From: Purshia tridentata
Lineage: Eukaryota > Streptophyta > Magnoliopsida > Rosales > Rosaceae
Length of the DNA stretch: 64,000 nt
Direction: 5' to 3'
NCBI GenBank assembly: GCA_003254885.1
Contig: QANT01000331.1
Location: 39,361-103,360, forward strand
This document shows positions 1 to 13,800 of this stretch, one piece after another; the first letter of the stretch is position 1; each line of letters opens with the position of its first letter. The notes below the pieces were generated by a model. That model saw only the letters and a program-made list of their open reading frames with translations, did no database searches and was not told the DNA's origin. A program made the translations under genes and the position numbers.

Positions 1-3000
1 AAGATTTAAAGTCAACCAACCAAGTGACTCGTAACCAAAACATTAACAAGGTTCTAAAAACCCATTGAGAAAAAACTACACACAAATCATATAAGCATTT
101 CTCAAAGGCATAATAATCAAAACTTACCCACGAACTTAAAACCCTAAAAACAAGAAGCTCCAATGACAGTTATATACTGTTGAACTACCAAATTCAACAC
201 TTTGAAGAAAGAAAGTACGAAGAAAACGAACCAAGAAAAACTGAATTCCGAGCAACAGTAATATACAGCTGTAATTAGCTAAACTAGAAAGAAAAAAAAA
301 TGTAATTATGTAATAAAGGTATAAATAAAAAGGTGAAAAATTGAAGAGGAAAATAGAAAATACCTGTATAGCAGCTGACTCTCTCTCTCTCTCTCTAGTC
401 TCTCCGTCTCTCTTTCTTTCTCTCTCTGTAAGACTCTGTTCTTCTCTCTCTTAACGGTCAGACAGAGGTAATATGTCGGCTTCTCTTGGATCATACGGAC
501 GGCTCTGATGGGATCTTCGCTAACTGATTTTCTCCAGTAGTATTTTGCCACGTAATCTGTGGAGCCAGCTCACCATGACGAGTTGACACGTGCACCTTCG
601 CGGAAACGGAGGGAGATGTGTTGTGCTGGGCAGGACTCCTGGCCCACCCTCTTTCATAGCGCGTGTACCACTCTCGTCAAAGCCAAAAATCTTATAATTT
701 AAAGTTTTTTTGTTTCATATATTATAAATGTATGATTTATATTGGGTTGAAATTTGAAAATCATTTTTATTTGTAAAAAAATATAGAAACTTATATATAG
801 ATAATTTTATGAGTATTTTATTTACAAAAATATGAATTTCGATTAATTTCTCATTTGATTCGTTATTCCATTACAAAAATATAATTTGGATTAAATATAC
901 ATTCTCATGATATATTCAACTTTAGGGCATATATTAACTCGTTATATAATTTTCGATGATTTTAATAGTAATTACAATATATTGGTCTTTAATATTATAA
1001 AACTAAAAAGGTACTTGAAATCTCTTAATTTAATGAAAGTAAAAAACAAGTCAAAAGCTCAAAGTTATGTGATTATAAGTAGGGGTGGTATCAGATCAAT
1101 ATTCGAACCGAGAGCTCTTCACTGACTAACATTGATCGAAATGCTATATTGATAGATATGGGGTCTCGAGTGGTCGTGGTAGTGATATGGGGAAGTCAGA
1201 GGTGGTCGTTCAGTGGTAGTCTCAGAGAGATGCAAAGAATTGCCAAAAGAAAAGAGAGATTCTCATTCTATGAGAGAAAGCCCAAAATCTTCATATACGT
1301 GACCATTTTGCAAAGAGAGACAGTTTTATTTGTTTTGGTAGACAAGCCCATGATTTTGTCTTTGATCAATTATAAGCCCATTATTCTGGGCTTTAAAAGG
1401 TATTAATAATTAAAGCCCATCCTCCTAACAAAATTAAACTTACCAAACTAAAAAAATAAATAAATGTCTGTAGCCATTTATATCCGCAGCTAGTATGGTT
1501 GAATGACCATGAAATAAGTGACCAGCAATGCATCCACCTAGGTCCTATCCTAGCTAAAACAGAAGAAAATAGAAAAGGAAAGCTATTCTATGCGGACTAA
1601 AACAAACACTACAAAAGCATTGTAACCAAAAAATAACACAAAAGCATAATGAGGGTCATACAATTTCGATTGCACTAGTTCATTTATGGTACGAAATAGG
1701 TACCATGTAACATACAAGCAATATGATAAATAGTATAAAAATATATATACAGTACTAATGGAAAAATGAAAATTCATAAAAAAGCTAATAAAAAAATGTA
1801 TTTGTATAGTAGAAATTTCCTCATTTTATGTTATATATGAATCACAAAGTCAATCCACCAAATCGTTAATAATTTAGTTGTTTACAAGGAGTTAAATTTC
1901 GGTTTTATGGAAATTTTCGAAAGGCTGTCTGGGTTGGATTTTTGAAGAGACCAGCCAGAGAGAAGGGCGAAATATAGCAGGGATGTCGAAATTTCGATGC
2001 TTTTTCGCCAAAATTTTGCGAAAATTTCGCTGAAATTTAGCGAAAAATTGGGAAATTGAACTGAGATGGGTCCCGAAATTGTCTCCAAATTTCGCCGAAA
2101 TTTTAATATATACCCTAAAAAATTTCGATACCCTATAAAAACGAAATTTAATACATTGGTTGTTTATATGAATGTGCAATGGTACGTACCTACTATAAAG
2201 CATGGAGTTGATATTTTTGATCGTATGGAATATGCAGTAATAGTATGAAGAACAGCCATGAAAACTACTATATGTAGTAGGGTTGACAGAATATGCATCT
2301 TGCTTTTGCTTTTCAAGTCACTATGAAATTAACGTAGGAGATATCTGTATTTTTCAGTGCCACTGGATAGAGGGTACTAAGGCTTGATTAAGTTGTTCCC
2401 AAAACCATTGTCAAAAAACAAGTTAAGCGTGTTGAATTGTTGATGAGCCCAAGATTAGTGATTTCCAAGAAGGTAAAGCAATGCATGATTGGAATTTGAT
2501 TTTTCAACCGATGCTTTCACAGTCTCTTAAGTGTAAGTAAGAAAAGTAGTTTGTCGTGACATGTTTTGGGGGTCCATGATGGTCCATAGACATATTTCGT
2601 ATGTACTATCACTCTCCTATTTTTGCTTTTTATTTCTGTCAAATATTGGGGTATATGACATTATGACTATGAGCAATTTGAGTATGTGCCCAAGATCTTA
2701 TCATCTTGTATATTGTCCATCATTTTCTTGAATCCCATTGTAAAACAAGACCAAACTATGATCCAATAATTTTATTAAAATATATATATGACCCAGAAAC
2801 ACCTTGTGGCTTCTATCAAATAACTTTTATTTTCTATGTTCTTTTGATAAAAGTTATTTTCTATACTTGGCACTGATTTTGTGTCAGACCAAAAAAACAA
2901 AAGGACTGATTTTGTGGCAACACGTCTTGAAATTTGCATGGAGGAAAATTCAGGAACACAAAATGGGAAGAGAGAGGAGAGAGACTACTACTAAAGACAA

Positions 3001-3230
3001 GGTAGCAAGGACAGAGGGGGACCGATCAGCCATAACTAGTTGGATTAGGAATCAATAATAACCCGATTAGGAAGATAAACCCAAACTGCAAAAACGATGA
3101 AAGAGACGTGTGCAAGCTACAAGAAGAATCACCAACCAACAGAAGCAGCAAGTACAGTGATGATAAAGGTCCAGCTTTTCCAATACCCACATGAGTTTCT
3201 GAGAAAAACCCATTACCCATTACCCCCTAG
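1..3230. other. Left-edge intergenic region and PHYE promoter/leader
   Basis: I find no convincing complete gene here. A CT/GA-rich stretch at 381-440, with a minus-strand splice-donor-like site near 361, looks like the 5' leader exon of a minus-strand gene whose coding part would lie left of the window. That is a weak inference. From about 670 to 2800 the DNA is AT-rich, with a patch at 1895-2155 dense in GAAATTTCG-type words (separate entry). The last few hundred bases before 3231 should contain the PHYE promoter and 5' UTR. Short open frames in this stretch show no recognisable motif. Confidence 0.5.
1895..2155. repeat. Patch of inverted GAAATTTCG-type words
   Basis: Short words such as GAAATTTCG, CGAAATTT and AAATTTCGCC recur many times in both orientations over about 260 bases. 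The stretch is therefore self-complementary at many offsets. It is not coding in any convincing frame, although short open frames cross it. This texture resembles the inside or ends of non-autonomous plant transposons, but I cannot define termini or a target-site duplication. Confidence 0.5.
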
Positions 3231-6200
3231 ATGGAGCTTCAAAGCGGAGAGAGAGGCACCACAACTTTCTCATCATCAGCTGCAAGCAACATGAGGCCCA
3301 ACAACCCCAGCACCTCCAAAAGAGACAAAGCAACTGCTCGGTACAATGCAGATGCTGGCCTTTTAGCTGAGTTTGAGCAGTCTGCTGCGTCTGGTAAGTC
3401 CTTTAACTATTCAAGATCATCGGTTTATCCACCACAATCTGTGCCTGAAGAGCAAATAACTGCCTATTTCTCAAGAATCCAAAGGGGTGCTCTTGTCCAA
3501 TCCTTTGGTTGCATGCTTGCAATTGAAGAACCCACTTTTAGAATTATCAGTTACAGTGAGAATTGCTTTGAATTGTTGGGCTTGAATAGTCTCTTGGAGT
3601 CAAAACAATTGAAAGGTCTAATTGGAGTTGATTCTAGAACCCTGTTTACCCCTTCTTCCGGGGCTTCACTGGCAAAAGCTGCTGGGTCCAGGGAGATATC
3701 ATTGTTAAACCCAATTTTGGTGTATTCTAGGAGTACCCAGAAGCCATTTTATGCTATATTGCATAGAATTGACGTGGGCATTGTGATTGATTTGGAGCCT
3801 GCTAGGTCTGGTGATCCTGCATTGTCACTTGCAGGTGCTGTGCAGTCACAGAAACTTGCAGTTCGGGCAATTTCTAGGCTTCAGTCACTTCCTGGAGGAG
3901 ATATTGGTGTGTTATGTGATACAGTTGTGGAAGATGTTCAGAAGCTTACTGGATATGACAGAGTCATGGTTTACAAGTTCCATGATGATGACCATGGTGA
4001 AGTTGTATCAGAAATCAGAAGGTCAGATTTAGAATCCTATTTGGGATTACATTATCCTGCCACAGATATTCCTCAAGCTGCTCGTTTCTTGTTCAAGCAG
4101 AATCGTGTGCGCATGATTTGTGACTGCAATTCAAATCCAGTTAGAATCGTTCAAAGTGAAGAACTAAATCAGCCTCTATGCTTGGTCAATTCAACCCTCC
4201 GGTCACCACATGGCTGCCACAGGCAGTACATGGCCAACATGGGCTCAATTGCTTCATTGGTGATGGCTGTTATTATCAATGGTAATGATTCGACAAAGCT
4301 TTGGGGGTTGGTGGTGTGTCATCACACTTCTCCCCGTTATGTCCCTTTTCCTCTTCGCTATGCTTGCGAGTTTCTTATGCAGGCATTCGGGCTGCAGCTC
4401 TACATGGAGCTTCAATTGGCATCACAACTGGCTGAAAAGAAGATTCTGAAAACACAAACCTTACTTTGTGACATGCTCCTCCGCGATTCCCCCTCTGGAA
4501 TTGTGACCCAATCTCCTAGTATAATGAATCTTGTGAAGTGTGATGGGGCTGCATTGTATTATGGCGGGACATGTTGGTTGCTGGGTGTAACTCCAACTGA
4601 ATCACAGGTTAAAGATATAGCAGAGTGGCTGCTAAATAATCATGGGGATTCTACAGGTCTGAGTACTGACTGTTTGGCGGATGCTGGCTACCCAGGTGCA
4701 GCTTTACTGGGTGATGCAGTCTGTGGTATTGCTACTGCAAGAGTCAGTTCAAAGGATTTCTTGTTTTGGTTCAGGTCTCACACTGCAGAGGAAGTCAAAT
4801 GGGGAGGAGCTAAGCATCATCCAGAGGATAAGGATGATGGTGACAGAATGCACCCAAGATCATCATTTAAAGCTTTTCTTGAAGTGGTAAAAAGTAGAAG
4901 TTTGCCTTGGGAGGTCTCAGAAATTAATGCAATTCACTCTTTACAGCTCATAATGAGAGACTCATTTCAAGATATGGAGGAAAGTGGTTCTAGGGCAATA
5001 AATCATGCCCGTCAGAGTGATACTGAGATGCAGTTGCAGGGAATGGATGAACTCAGTTCTGTTGCATGTGAAATGGTTAAATTGATTGAGACAGCTACAG
5101 TCCCAATTTTTGGGGTTGATACATCTGGTCTCATCAATGGATGGAATGCAAAGATGGCCGAATTGACAGGATTACAAGATAGAAAAGCTATGGGGAAGTC
5201 TCTGGTTAATAAAATTGTTCATGAGGACTCACGTGGAGCTGTTGAAAACTTTTTATCCAGAGCCTTACGAGGTAAACCTTTTCTTGCATTTATTATGAAG
5301 TACATATCTTTTAGGATTTTAATGCTTGTACAACTTCTGTCATCCATTGTATGAAAGATCAGTTGTTTTGGCTAACTTCTTGAATTTTTGTGCTGTATGG
5401 CGTGGTTGCACTAATCCATTTGTCCTCTCTACTGTAAATGCCTAACTGGGACCATATGTTCATATCTTCCAACAAGTTAAAAGGCCACCTTATGATCTCT
5501 CAACTATTTGGTCCACAGTCCTTCACCTTCGCTCTGCCCTTTAATTGCCTCAAAGTAGAGCATATGACTTTTCTTATTAGTGCAACTGTTGTGCTTTATT
5601 GCTCACAGACAAACATCCTTCAACTAGTGAAGACAGGCGTGTTTAAGTTTCTTTTACCCTGTCAAATCTTTATCTTGACAAACATTATCAAAAATCCTAT
5701 ATTTTTCAATTTTCCTTAGTTGAAAATTTACATCCTCCTTTACCAGGGCGAAATAGGCTGTGGTGTAGATAACAAACTGATTTGATAAAAGCAGAGCCTG
5801 TTTCAAGGGCATTTTGAGTAATGGGATCCATCATGAATCTGTGTTCTTAATATTTTGTCGGACACAAAAATCATTTTTCTTATTCTTTAAGTGATGGTTC
5901 ATAACTTCATACATTAAGTAAGATTTCTTGTTCAGTCGGTTGTTCTAGCAAATATTTGAATGATACATAGGATGACTTATGCTTTGGACTTTTGCATGGC
6001 ATTTCTTTTTGAAATTTCATAATTGCCTAGAATTTGTCCTAATATGACCCTTTGAGTTTAAATCTTAATTTTCCAAATCACTGTGTCTGTTAGTTAACTT
6101 CTATTATACAATCCAGGTGAGGAGGACAAGAATATTGAGTTAAAACTGAGAAATTTTGGGCTTCCTCCACAAAACTCAGTGGTATATATTGTGGCCAACA

Positions 6201-8645
6201 CTTGCACAAGTAGGAATTATGCAAATAATGTTGTTGGTGTATGCTTTGTGGGTCAAGATATTACTTGTGAAAAAGTTGTTATGGATAAATTTGTTCGCTT
6301 GCAAGGGGATTATAAGGCTATCATACAGAGTCTTAACCCATTGATTCCACCCGTTTTTGCATCTGACGAGAATGCCTGCTGCTCTGAATGGAATGCGGCC
6401 ATGGAAAAGCTGACTGGTTGGACAAGAGATGATGTCATTGGTAAAATGCTTCCTGGGGAAATCTTTGGAGGTATCTGTCGGCTTAAAGGTCAAGATACAC
6501 TGACTAAATTTATGATTTTATTGTATCAAGGAATCAGTGGTCAAGATATTGAGAAGTTTCCATTTGGGTTTTTTGATAGAAAAGGAAACTTTGTTGAGGT
6601 GATCTTAACGGCAAACAAGAGGACTGATGCAAGTGGGAATATAATTGGTTGTTTCTGCTTCTTGCAAATTTTTTTGCCTGACCTGCAGCAGGCCTTGGAA
6701 GGATGCAGACAAGAAGATAGTGAATGCTTTTCAAAACTTAAGGAATTAACTTATATACGACAAGAGATGAAAAATCCTTTAAATGGTATTCGGTTTACCC
6801 ACAGACTCCTTGAAAATACAGCCATTTCAGAATATCAGAAGCAATTTCTTGACACTAGTGATGCATGCGAAAGACAAATCATGACAATCATTGAGGATAT
6901 GGATATGAGAGGCATAGAGGAAGGGTGAGTCTTCTTCTTAACTGGTTCATGATATGTAGTTTATTAATTATTTTCTTTCATCATGTGCATAATAGTTATA
7001 GAATATAGAATGAGAATTTTACAAAATCAATAGGTTTAATTACACTGAAGAGGAACTGTTACCACCACAAAAAATTTAATCACAGGCATTGATATTAGCT
7101 TAAACTTTTGAAGCTTTATAACAAACATGACTTGTGTCTTCTCAAGTTCTTGACGCACAGAAAAGGCAAATGAAAATACACTCTCTAAGGGCATGCATGC
7201 ATATTATATGAAGAATGTTAAAAAAAATTTAAATAAAAAAAGGATATACAATAGAAATGGGACCTGGAGCAATTGATTTGTACTTATTTAGACCTTTGTT
7301 TTGAAAGGCATTCTTATTCAACAGCACATCCCATCAAGAATAAGCAGAAAAATTATTAACACAGTGAAGAAAATCTATTTATTCCTCCTTTTACTGATAG
7401 TACAGCTCATCCGAGTATTGTGAAGTTTTTTTTTCTCTTTATTAGATGTTTTAGTTTTTATTTTTTGCTTATTTTATGGTTCAGATTTTCATTTTTGACA
7501 ATGCATATTCTAAAGCTTTCCTACCTCGTGGTATCATTATCACTGAGGATATTTTCTTATAAACATAGTGATCATTTTATCTTTTCAAAGCAGTTCATTT
7601 TTCTCCAAAACATTCTGAAATAATTGCACCATAAGATAGCACTTAATACATAAATTACATAGTCGTTTGGTGTTCTGTTGAACCTCTGTGACAATATAGC
7701 AGCAGTGTGAAGCTGAACATGGAAGAATTTCTCTTGGGAAATGTTTTGGATGCCATTGTTAGTCAATCAATGATCTCGCTGAGGGAAAAGAATCTGCAGC
7801 TGTTACATGAGATTCCAGAAGAAATTAAATCATTATCTTTGCATGGTGATCAAATCAGGCTTCAGTTGGTCTTGTCAGATTTCCTGCTCAATGTGGTGCA
7901 TCATGCACCTTCCCCAGATGGATGGGTTGAAATCAAAATTTTACCTGGTATAAAGTTAATACAGGATGGCAACAATTATATCCGTTTACAGTTCAGGTAC
8001 CTCAGCCATAGCTAGGTTCATATTTTGACTATGCACAACTACTAAATTTAACAGCAGTTGCATTTGTCCTTATCATCTATTGAAGTAATTATTTAACATA
8101 TGTATGACCTGAGGAGTTATCATTTTATTCTACCATTTCTTCATCACCTTTTGTTATTCTAGTCAATTTTGTTTTCTCTCTCTCCTGTTAATTACTGCGA
8201 AATGGCTTCTCAGCTAAACCCACTTGGCCATTATTTTTCATTATTTCTCCAAATGTTCCCATTAACAAATTTGAATTGCTATTGGTATCTTAATATTGCA
8301 TCCGTATGTTTATTACAACAATGTTAGAAGAATGTCAACTTATAACCATTGTTAATGGTCCAAGCAGACTAATTGTCATTTTATTTGGCATGTAGAATGA
8401 CTCACCCTGGTCAAGGCCTTCCCTCTGCGCTTATCCAAGATATGTTTGAGGGTGGAAATCGGTGGACTTCACAAGAAGGGCTTGGACTAAACATGTCCAG
8501 GAAACTTCTCAATAGAATGAATGGTCAGGTCCAGTATGTTAGAGAGCATGCTAAATGCTACTTCCTCATTGACCTTGTACTTAAAACAAAGAAGGAAAGG
8601 CAGATGGTGTCGGTGTCACAAGCAGATATGAGCAGGATGGCTTAA
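3231..8645 (+). CDS. PHYE: Phytochrome E (red/far-red photoreceptor), 4 exons
   Basis: Exons 3231-5271, 6117-6924, 7703-7996 and 8396-8645 give a continuous protein of about 1130 residues, normal for a plant phytochrome. An N-terminal PAS-like region is followed by the GAF domain. The bilin-attachment cysteine is about residue 329, in the motif [16 protein letters not shown]. The PHY domain follows, then the PAS repeats ([18 protein letters not shown] near residue 620; [18 protein letters not shown] in exon 2) and a histidine-kinase-related domain. In that last domain the phospho-acceptor position reads [12 protein letters not shown], without the bacterial His, as is usual for plant phytochromes. 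The short N-terminus and overall sequence favour the PHYE type over PHYA/B/C. The large first exon and three short 3' exons are typical of the family. It acts as a dimeric photoreceptor moving between cytosol and nucleus. Its convergent neighbour is the MEI2-like gene. Confidence 0.95.
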
Positions 8646-10479
8646 ATTTCATCAGAATCTATGTTTATTAAGTGTCTTGATGTTTATGACATCAGGAAGG
8701 TTGTCTGAACCAAGGAATCTATCTTTTCTTGAAACACATAATATCTGATTATCCATAGTATTTATCACAGCTTTACTCAACTTACACTGTACTTGGTTTG
8801 TCAAGCAGAAATCCTTCCTCATGTGAAGGTATTGTCACTCCAGCTGTTCATGACGATGATGATGATGATGTATACAAATGTCCAACCATTCCAGCCCCTT
8901 AATCAAAGTATCTGTATATTTACTAGATGCACTCTTGTGATGGTAAAATCTTTGTTCAATGCCATGCAAAGCATATTCATCTTGCACCATTGCAATTTCT
9001 TGTAAATTATCCTTGGAAAACAAAAAAAGCCCAAGTTATTCAGATCACCTTTCATTACTGAGTTGATCATCCTTGTGTTATTTAACACTTGTATGTCGAA
9101 ATATTTATGTTATTTCGGCGGTCCATTACTGAAATCTTTTGTATATTTCAGTAGTAAAATTCCGAATCAATTTATAATTTTTTACAAAAAAAAAGATAAA
9201 ATAGGAAAAGTTAATTCAAAATATATTAAGGTGGTTAACTTAATAATTAAGGGTGATCGGAATAGTCATGGTCAAAAAAAAAATATCATAGAATAACATG
9301 ACTAAAGAGAAAGTGAATTATGATGAAATAAAAGATTAAAAAAAACTGAATTCAGAATTCAAGATAGTAACATAAGTTTGTAAGACCTTCCATAGACTTT
9401 TCTATTATTTTATATGAAATATGAATTGGAGCTTTTGGAAGTTAGTAATTCTTTATTGAAACTTGATCAATGGAACTTTTGGGTACCATTTTGAGAAACA
9501 AAACCTTTGGGTCAGTTGCCCACCCCTAGTTGAGGGAGAGGTTAATGAAATCAATTTGACCAATTTGGGCCTGAATACGTAGGTAAGTATCCTGTCATAG
9601 CAACTAGACATGGCTTGACCAGTAACTTTTAGTCAAGGAATAGTGACAATATTCACATCTTGATTCTCAAATACACATTTGAATGCCTTTTTTTCTAAGG
9701 CACATTTGAAAGAAAGATAAAATCACATTTGAATGTCTTTGAATAATTCAAGTTTGATAAAATTGGAAACCATTATCTGTCAAATACATATTTGAATTTC
9801 CCATTTCAATAACAACACCAAGAATGCCAAAAAAAGAAGCATGTTTCTCCCCCTCTATACAATTTTTTACCCCATGTTAAATCACCATCCCTCACGCTCA
9901 TATACCTATATCAACATCATATTTGCAGACTAAATTATCCAACCCCAAGTCACATAAACAAAAATAAGGGACCACAACTGGTGACAAATGCATCTGGCAG
10001 TTGGGAGGATTGGATTCACCGATATGCTTTACTTTGTCCTGCTCATATCAGGCCATTAACTGGACATGAAAAAAAAAAACGCTGCTACTGTTTCTCCTGA
10101 AACCCTAGAAAATACTACCAAAGGACTATAATACAAAATCTGCATGCCTTGTCCTTCTTCGACTCCTACTTTTATACACTTGATAATATAAATGATGGTC
10201 AGAATTCACGGCCACCACCAAATTGGGCCGAGAACATTCAGCTTCAAAAACTGTTAAATCTTATCAGGCTTCTCATCAGAGCCACACTATGGGCTTGCTG
10301 ACAACTCAGAGTCCGACTCCTTTGTCTGACAGACCTGGAAGTTCAAATTATGCGAAGGAAGATGTTCCTGGATGATCTACATAGAAAATGTGCACAAGAT
10401 TATATCAAACATGTCAATTTGTGTGTGTGTGTGTGTGGCTATCAAAACAAACAATTCAACAAGTTTCATAAATCAAACA
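8646..10479. other. Convergent intergenic region, PHYE and MEI2-like 3' ends
   Basis: This stretch lies between the PHYE stop codon and the stop codon of the opposing MEI2-like gene. It should contain both 3' UTRs. It is AT-rich and has a short GT microsatellite at about 10421-10438, probably within the MEI2-like 3' UTR or just before its stop. I see no gene, RNA gene or complete mobile element. Confidence 0.6.
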
Positions 10480-10850
10480 TCAGGGAAATTCAAGCACCAG
10501 ATCGCCAGCCTCTGAACCCTCTGAGTGAAAGAGAATCGGGCGACAACGTTTATCTTCATTCATTAGGCTAGAATTTTGAAAGTGGGCCACAAGAGCTGCC
10601 TTCCCCTGGATTCGACCATAAGCCAAAGAGGCAACTTTCTCACTATTAAACTTCTCCCATTTCTTTCCATTAAATGCCTGTATAATCACAGGAATAAGTG
10701 TACATTAATAACAAATCCTTTTTCTTTGTCTAACATGCCATAACCATGCTAAGCTAAAACTAAATAAAAGAATGAAATAGACCGAACACAGCACAGCATT
10801 CAACGAAGACAATGACACAGAAACAAACCAAAGAATGAGCATACAAAAGA

Positions 10851-10893
<43 letters not shown>

Positions 10894-13800
10894 CACCTCA
10901 TAAAATGGGATGATGTGTGAAGGAGACAGCATATTGATAAATGCATAGCCCACATTGCATTTGTTCTGCACATAAAGGAATATCAATCATTGTAATCAAC
11001 TCAAGGAAGAATTGTAGGAAGAAAGAAGGTAAAAATAAATTATTGAAGAAAAAGTGTCAATGCATACTCTTGAAGAAGCCAAAAGTTACCTTAAAATCAA
11101 TCGGCAGATAGAGAAAATCATAAGTACCCCTGTGATTTTCATCTATTGCAGCAAGTAACATTTTCGAGGTGTATCTATAGGATGATAAAAATATGAAAAT
11201 CATGATAACCAACCATCCAAAATAATAAAAATATGAGAGTACTATTATAAAGATCAGGTCTTACTTATTTGGAATATTTTTTATCATTAATGTCGTACGA
11301 CCATCTTCCCCACTGATGATCTTATCCAAATCAAGCTGAAACTGTTTCTTGCTATCAATATGGTTCCCATTATTCTCAACTCGTCTGCTCCGCCCACGCT
11401 CAATCAAACCATCAATGCTTGTAGGCAGCAGTCCTGAGTATGGACCATTACCTAAAAACACAGGGCTAAGCTTCGGTGAGGACATCATTTTAAAACTTGA
11501 AGAACTACTTTCAGACATGTTTCCTGGAATGGAAATGCCACCATTCATTGCAGCACGAGCACCCATGTTAATCATAAAATTTCCACCACTGGGGCCTAAA
11601 CCCACTCCTCCATAGGCAACAGGACTCAAATATGAAGTTTCTGGTGACTCTGGAAAGTAATTGAAGTGCCTGTCTAGAGGAACACCAGATGGGGCAGATC
11701 CAACATGATGATGGTGATGAGATGAGCTGAGGAAAGACCCACGATGACCTGAGAATGGAAAGGCGTGGCCCTTCCCATTGGATGTAAGTTGATGTCCCAC
11801 TGATTTTTGAGGCCAAGCCGAAGAATTGGTGTGTTCTGAGTACAGAGTCGGACTTCCCCAAAGAAATTGTGGACCTGATAACGTTTCCATACCAGAACCA
11901 CTTGAAGTTGAAGGACCAAATGAGTGCATGGTTCCATGGGAATGGCTTAACTTTAGCTCTGGAAAAGAATGCGATTGTTGAAATGCAGATCCATGGGATG
12001 AGTTTGTATTGGTAAATATATGATCCACATGAGTCCCCCTTCCTTGGTTATTGCCAATAGGTGCAACCTTCACAGTGTTTGATACTTGGGGATGCAGAAT
12101 TGATGCTAATCCAGCCAAATGGTTGCTGTTTGTTGGACTCAGGGTGCTGAAACCAGGGGATTTACTAATACTATGTATAGGACTTTGTTCAATGGGGTTG
12201 CTGAACTGCACCCAGCTACCTGTCAAGAATGTTGAATTCATTTTGTTAAAAAAGAAAATGATGTATCAAAAGAATATCACGAATTATATCTTGATGAAGG
12301 CATTAAATGTTCGCTAGTGATACAAAGTGTGTGAAAGAAGAAGTTGCCTGGTGGAGAGTTGGTTATCGGTGAACCCACTGGATGCCGATAGTTCCGAGAT
12401 TCATCTTGTTCAAGGTCTTGATTCAGTTGCAACATCAAGCTAAAAGGAACAATGTAAAATCAATTAAAGACACCAATATTTAGTCCAAATAAAAAAATAT
12501 CATGAAACCATAACAATATACTCACTTTCGACGAGCTCCACCAGGGCGACTGGGTTCAAGCTTTATGCGTTTGCCAGCTATGTCGCTCCTATTTAACGAC
12601 TTAAGTGCTGCATCTGCGGCTCTAACATCATAATACTCAATAAATTTATGATGTCTCTTGTGCGGTGTTTCCCTTATCTGCTTTGTATAATGAACACCAA
12701 AAACAAATTTTAAGCACCTAGGACAATTGTTTACAGAATAAATAAATAAATACACGCAAAACAGGAAATGGAATGGGAAAAATAAGATAAATTTATCACC
12801 TCTTTAACCTCGCCATAAGCCCCAAATATTTGACGGAGGTCTTCATTTGAAACTGATGGATCCAAATTAAAAACAACCAAGGTTCCTTGATTAATATCCT
12901 TCTCTGATGGATTATCCTGGTGTTGTATAAGAAAATAATGCAAAATTGATGAAACTATAAATGGGTGGGTAACAATAAATGACATATAAAGAACTGGAGA
13001 GCTATTTTGACCTTTGGAATTGAGAAGTGAATATCAAGTTTCCTCCGTCGCAGTGGCTTATTTTGTAATGTGCGCATAGCAATTCGAGCAGCACGAATAT
13101 CATAATAAGATATCATCACAAAGCCCCTGTGTTTACATGCAGTGTACAGTGTTCTAATATCGCCATATTGCTACAAAATAGAGAAATATAGAAATAAATA
13201 ATTTAACACAAAGCCTATAAAATAAAAGAAAAAAAAATGTTGGTGGTCAGCCAATAAGATAAAACACCTTGACTAGACTCTCGGACTTAATAACTAGTCT
13301 GACAAGCTATCGAACAATCGATGCCCCCAGATTTTCTTTCAATTACTTTTGTAGACACATCCAAATTACAGTGTTTACAAATACTTTTTTATGGTAAAAA
13401 TTAGCCACACTTGAACAAACTTCTTTAGTTTTCATAAATGATGCACCAGTATCTAGGAGAAAACATGAAAATTGTAATAATGTCACACAGGAAGCATATG
13501 CAATATATCAAAGAACTTGAACATAATTTAAGGAGACCATAGACATAGCAGATAAAATTAATAAATAATATGGGTAGTACTGGCATAAAAGCTAAAACAT
13601 AAGGAGCTCTGCCTTAATTGAATTACCTCAAAAAGTGCTTTCAGTTCTGAATCCTCAACATTACTATTGATATTTCGCACAAATAATGTTCTGGAAGGAT
13701 GCTCTCCATATGGATGTTCTCCAGCAACAGCTCCCACACCATTTGGAAGAGCATAATGAGCCATCCCATTCCCAAGAGCACCATCACATAAACTTACTTT

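Noticed and set aside
306-551. Open minus-strand frame of 81 codons at the left edge
   Set aside because: It begins with GTG rather than ATG and runs through a CT-rich leader-like stretch. More likely 5' UTR of a gene beyond the window.
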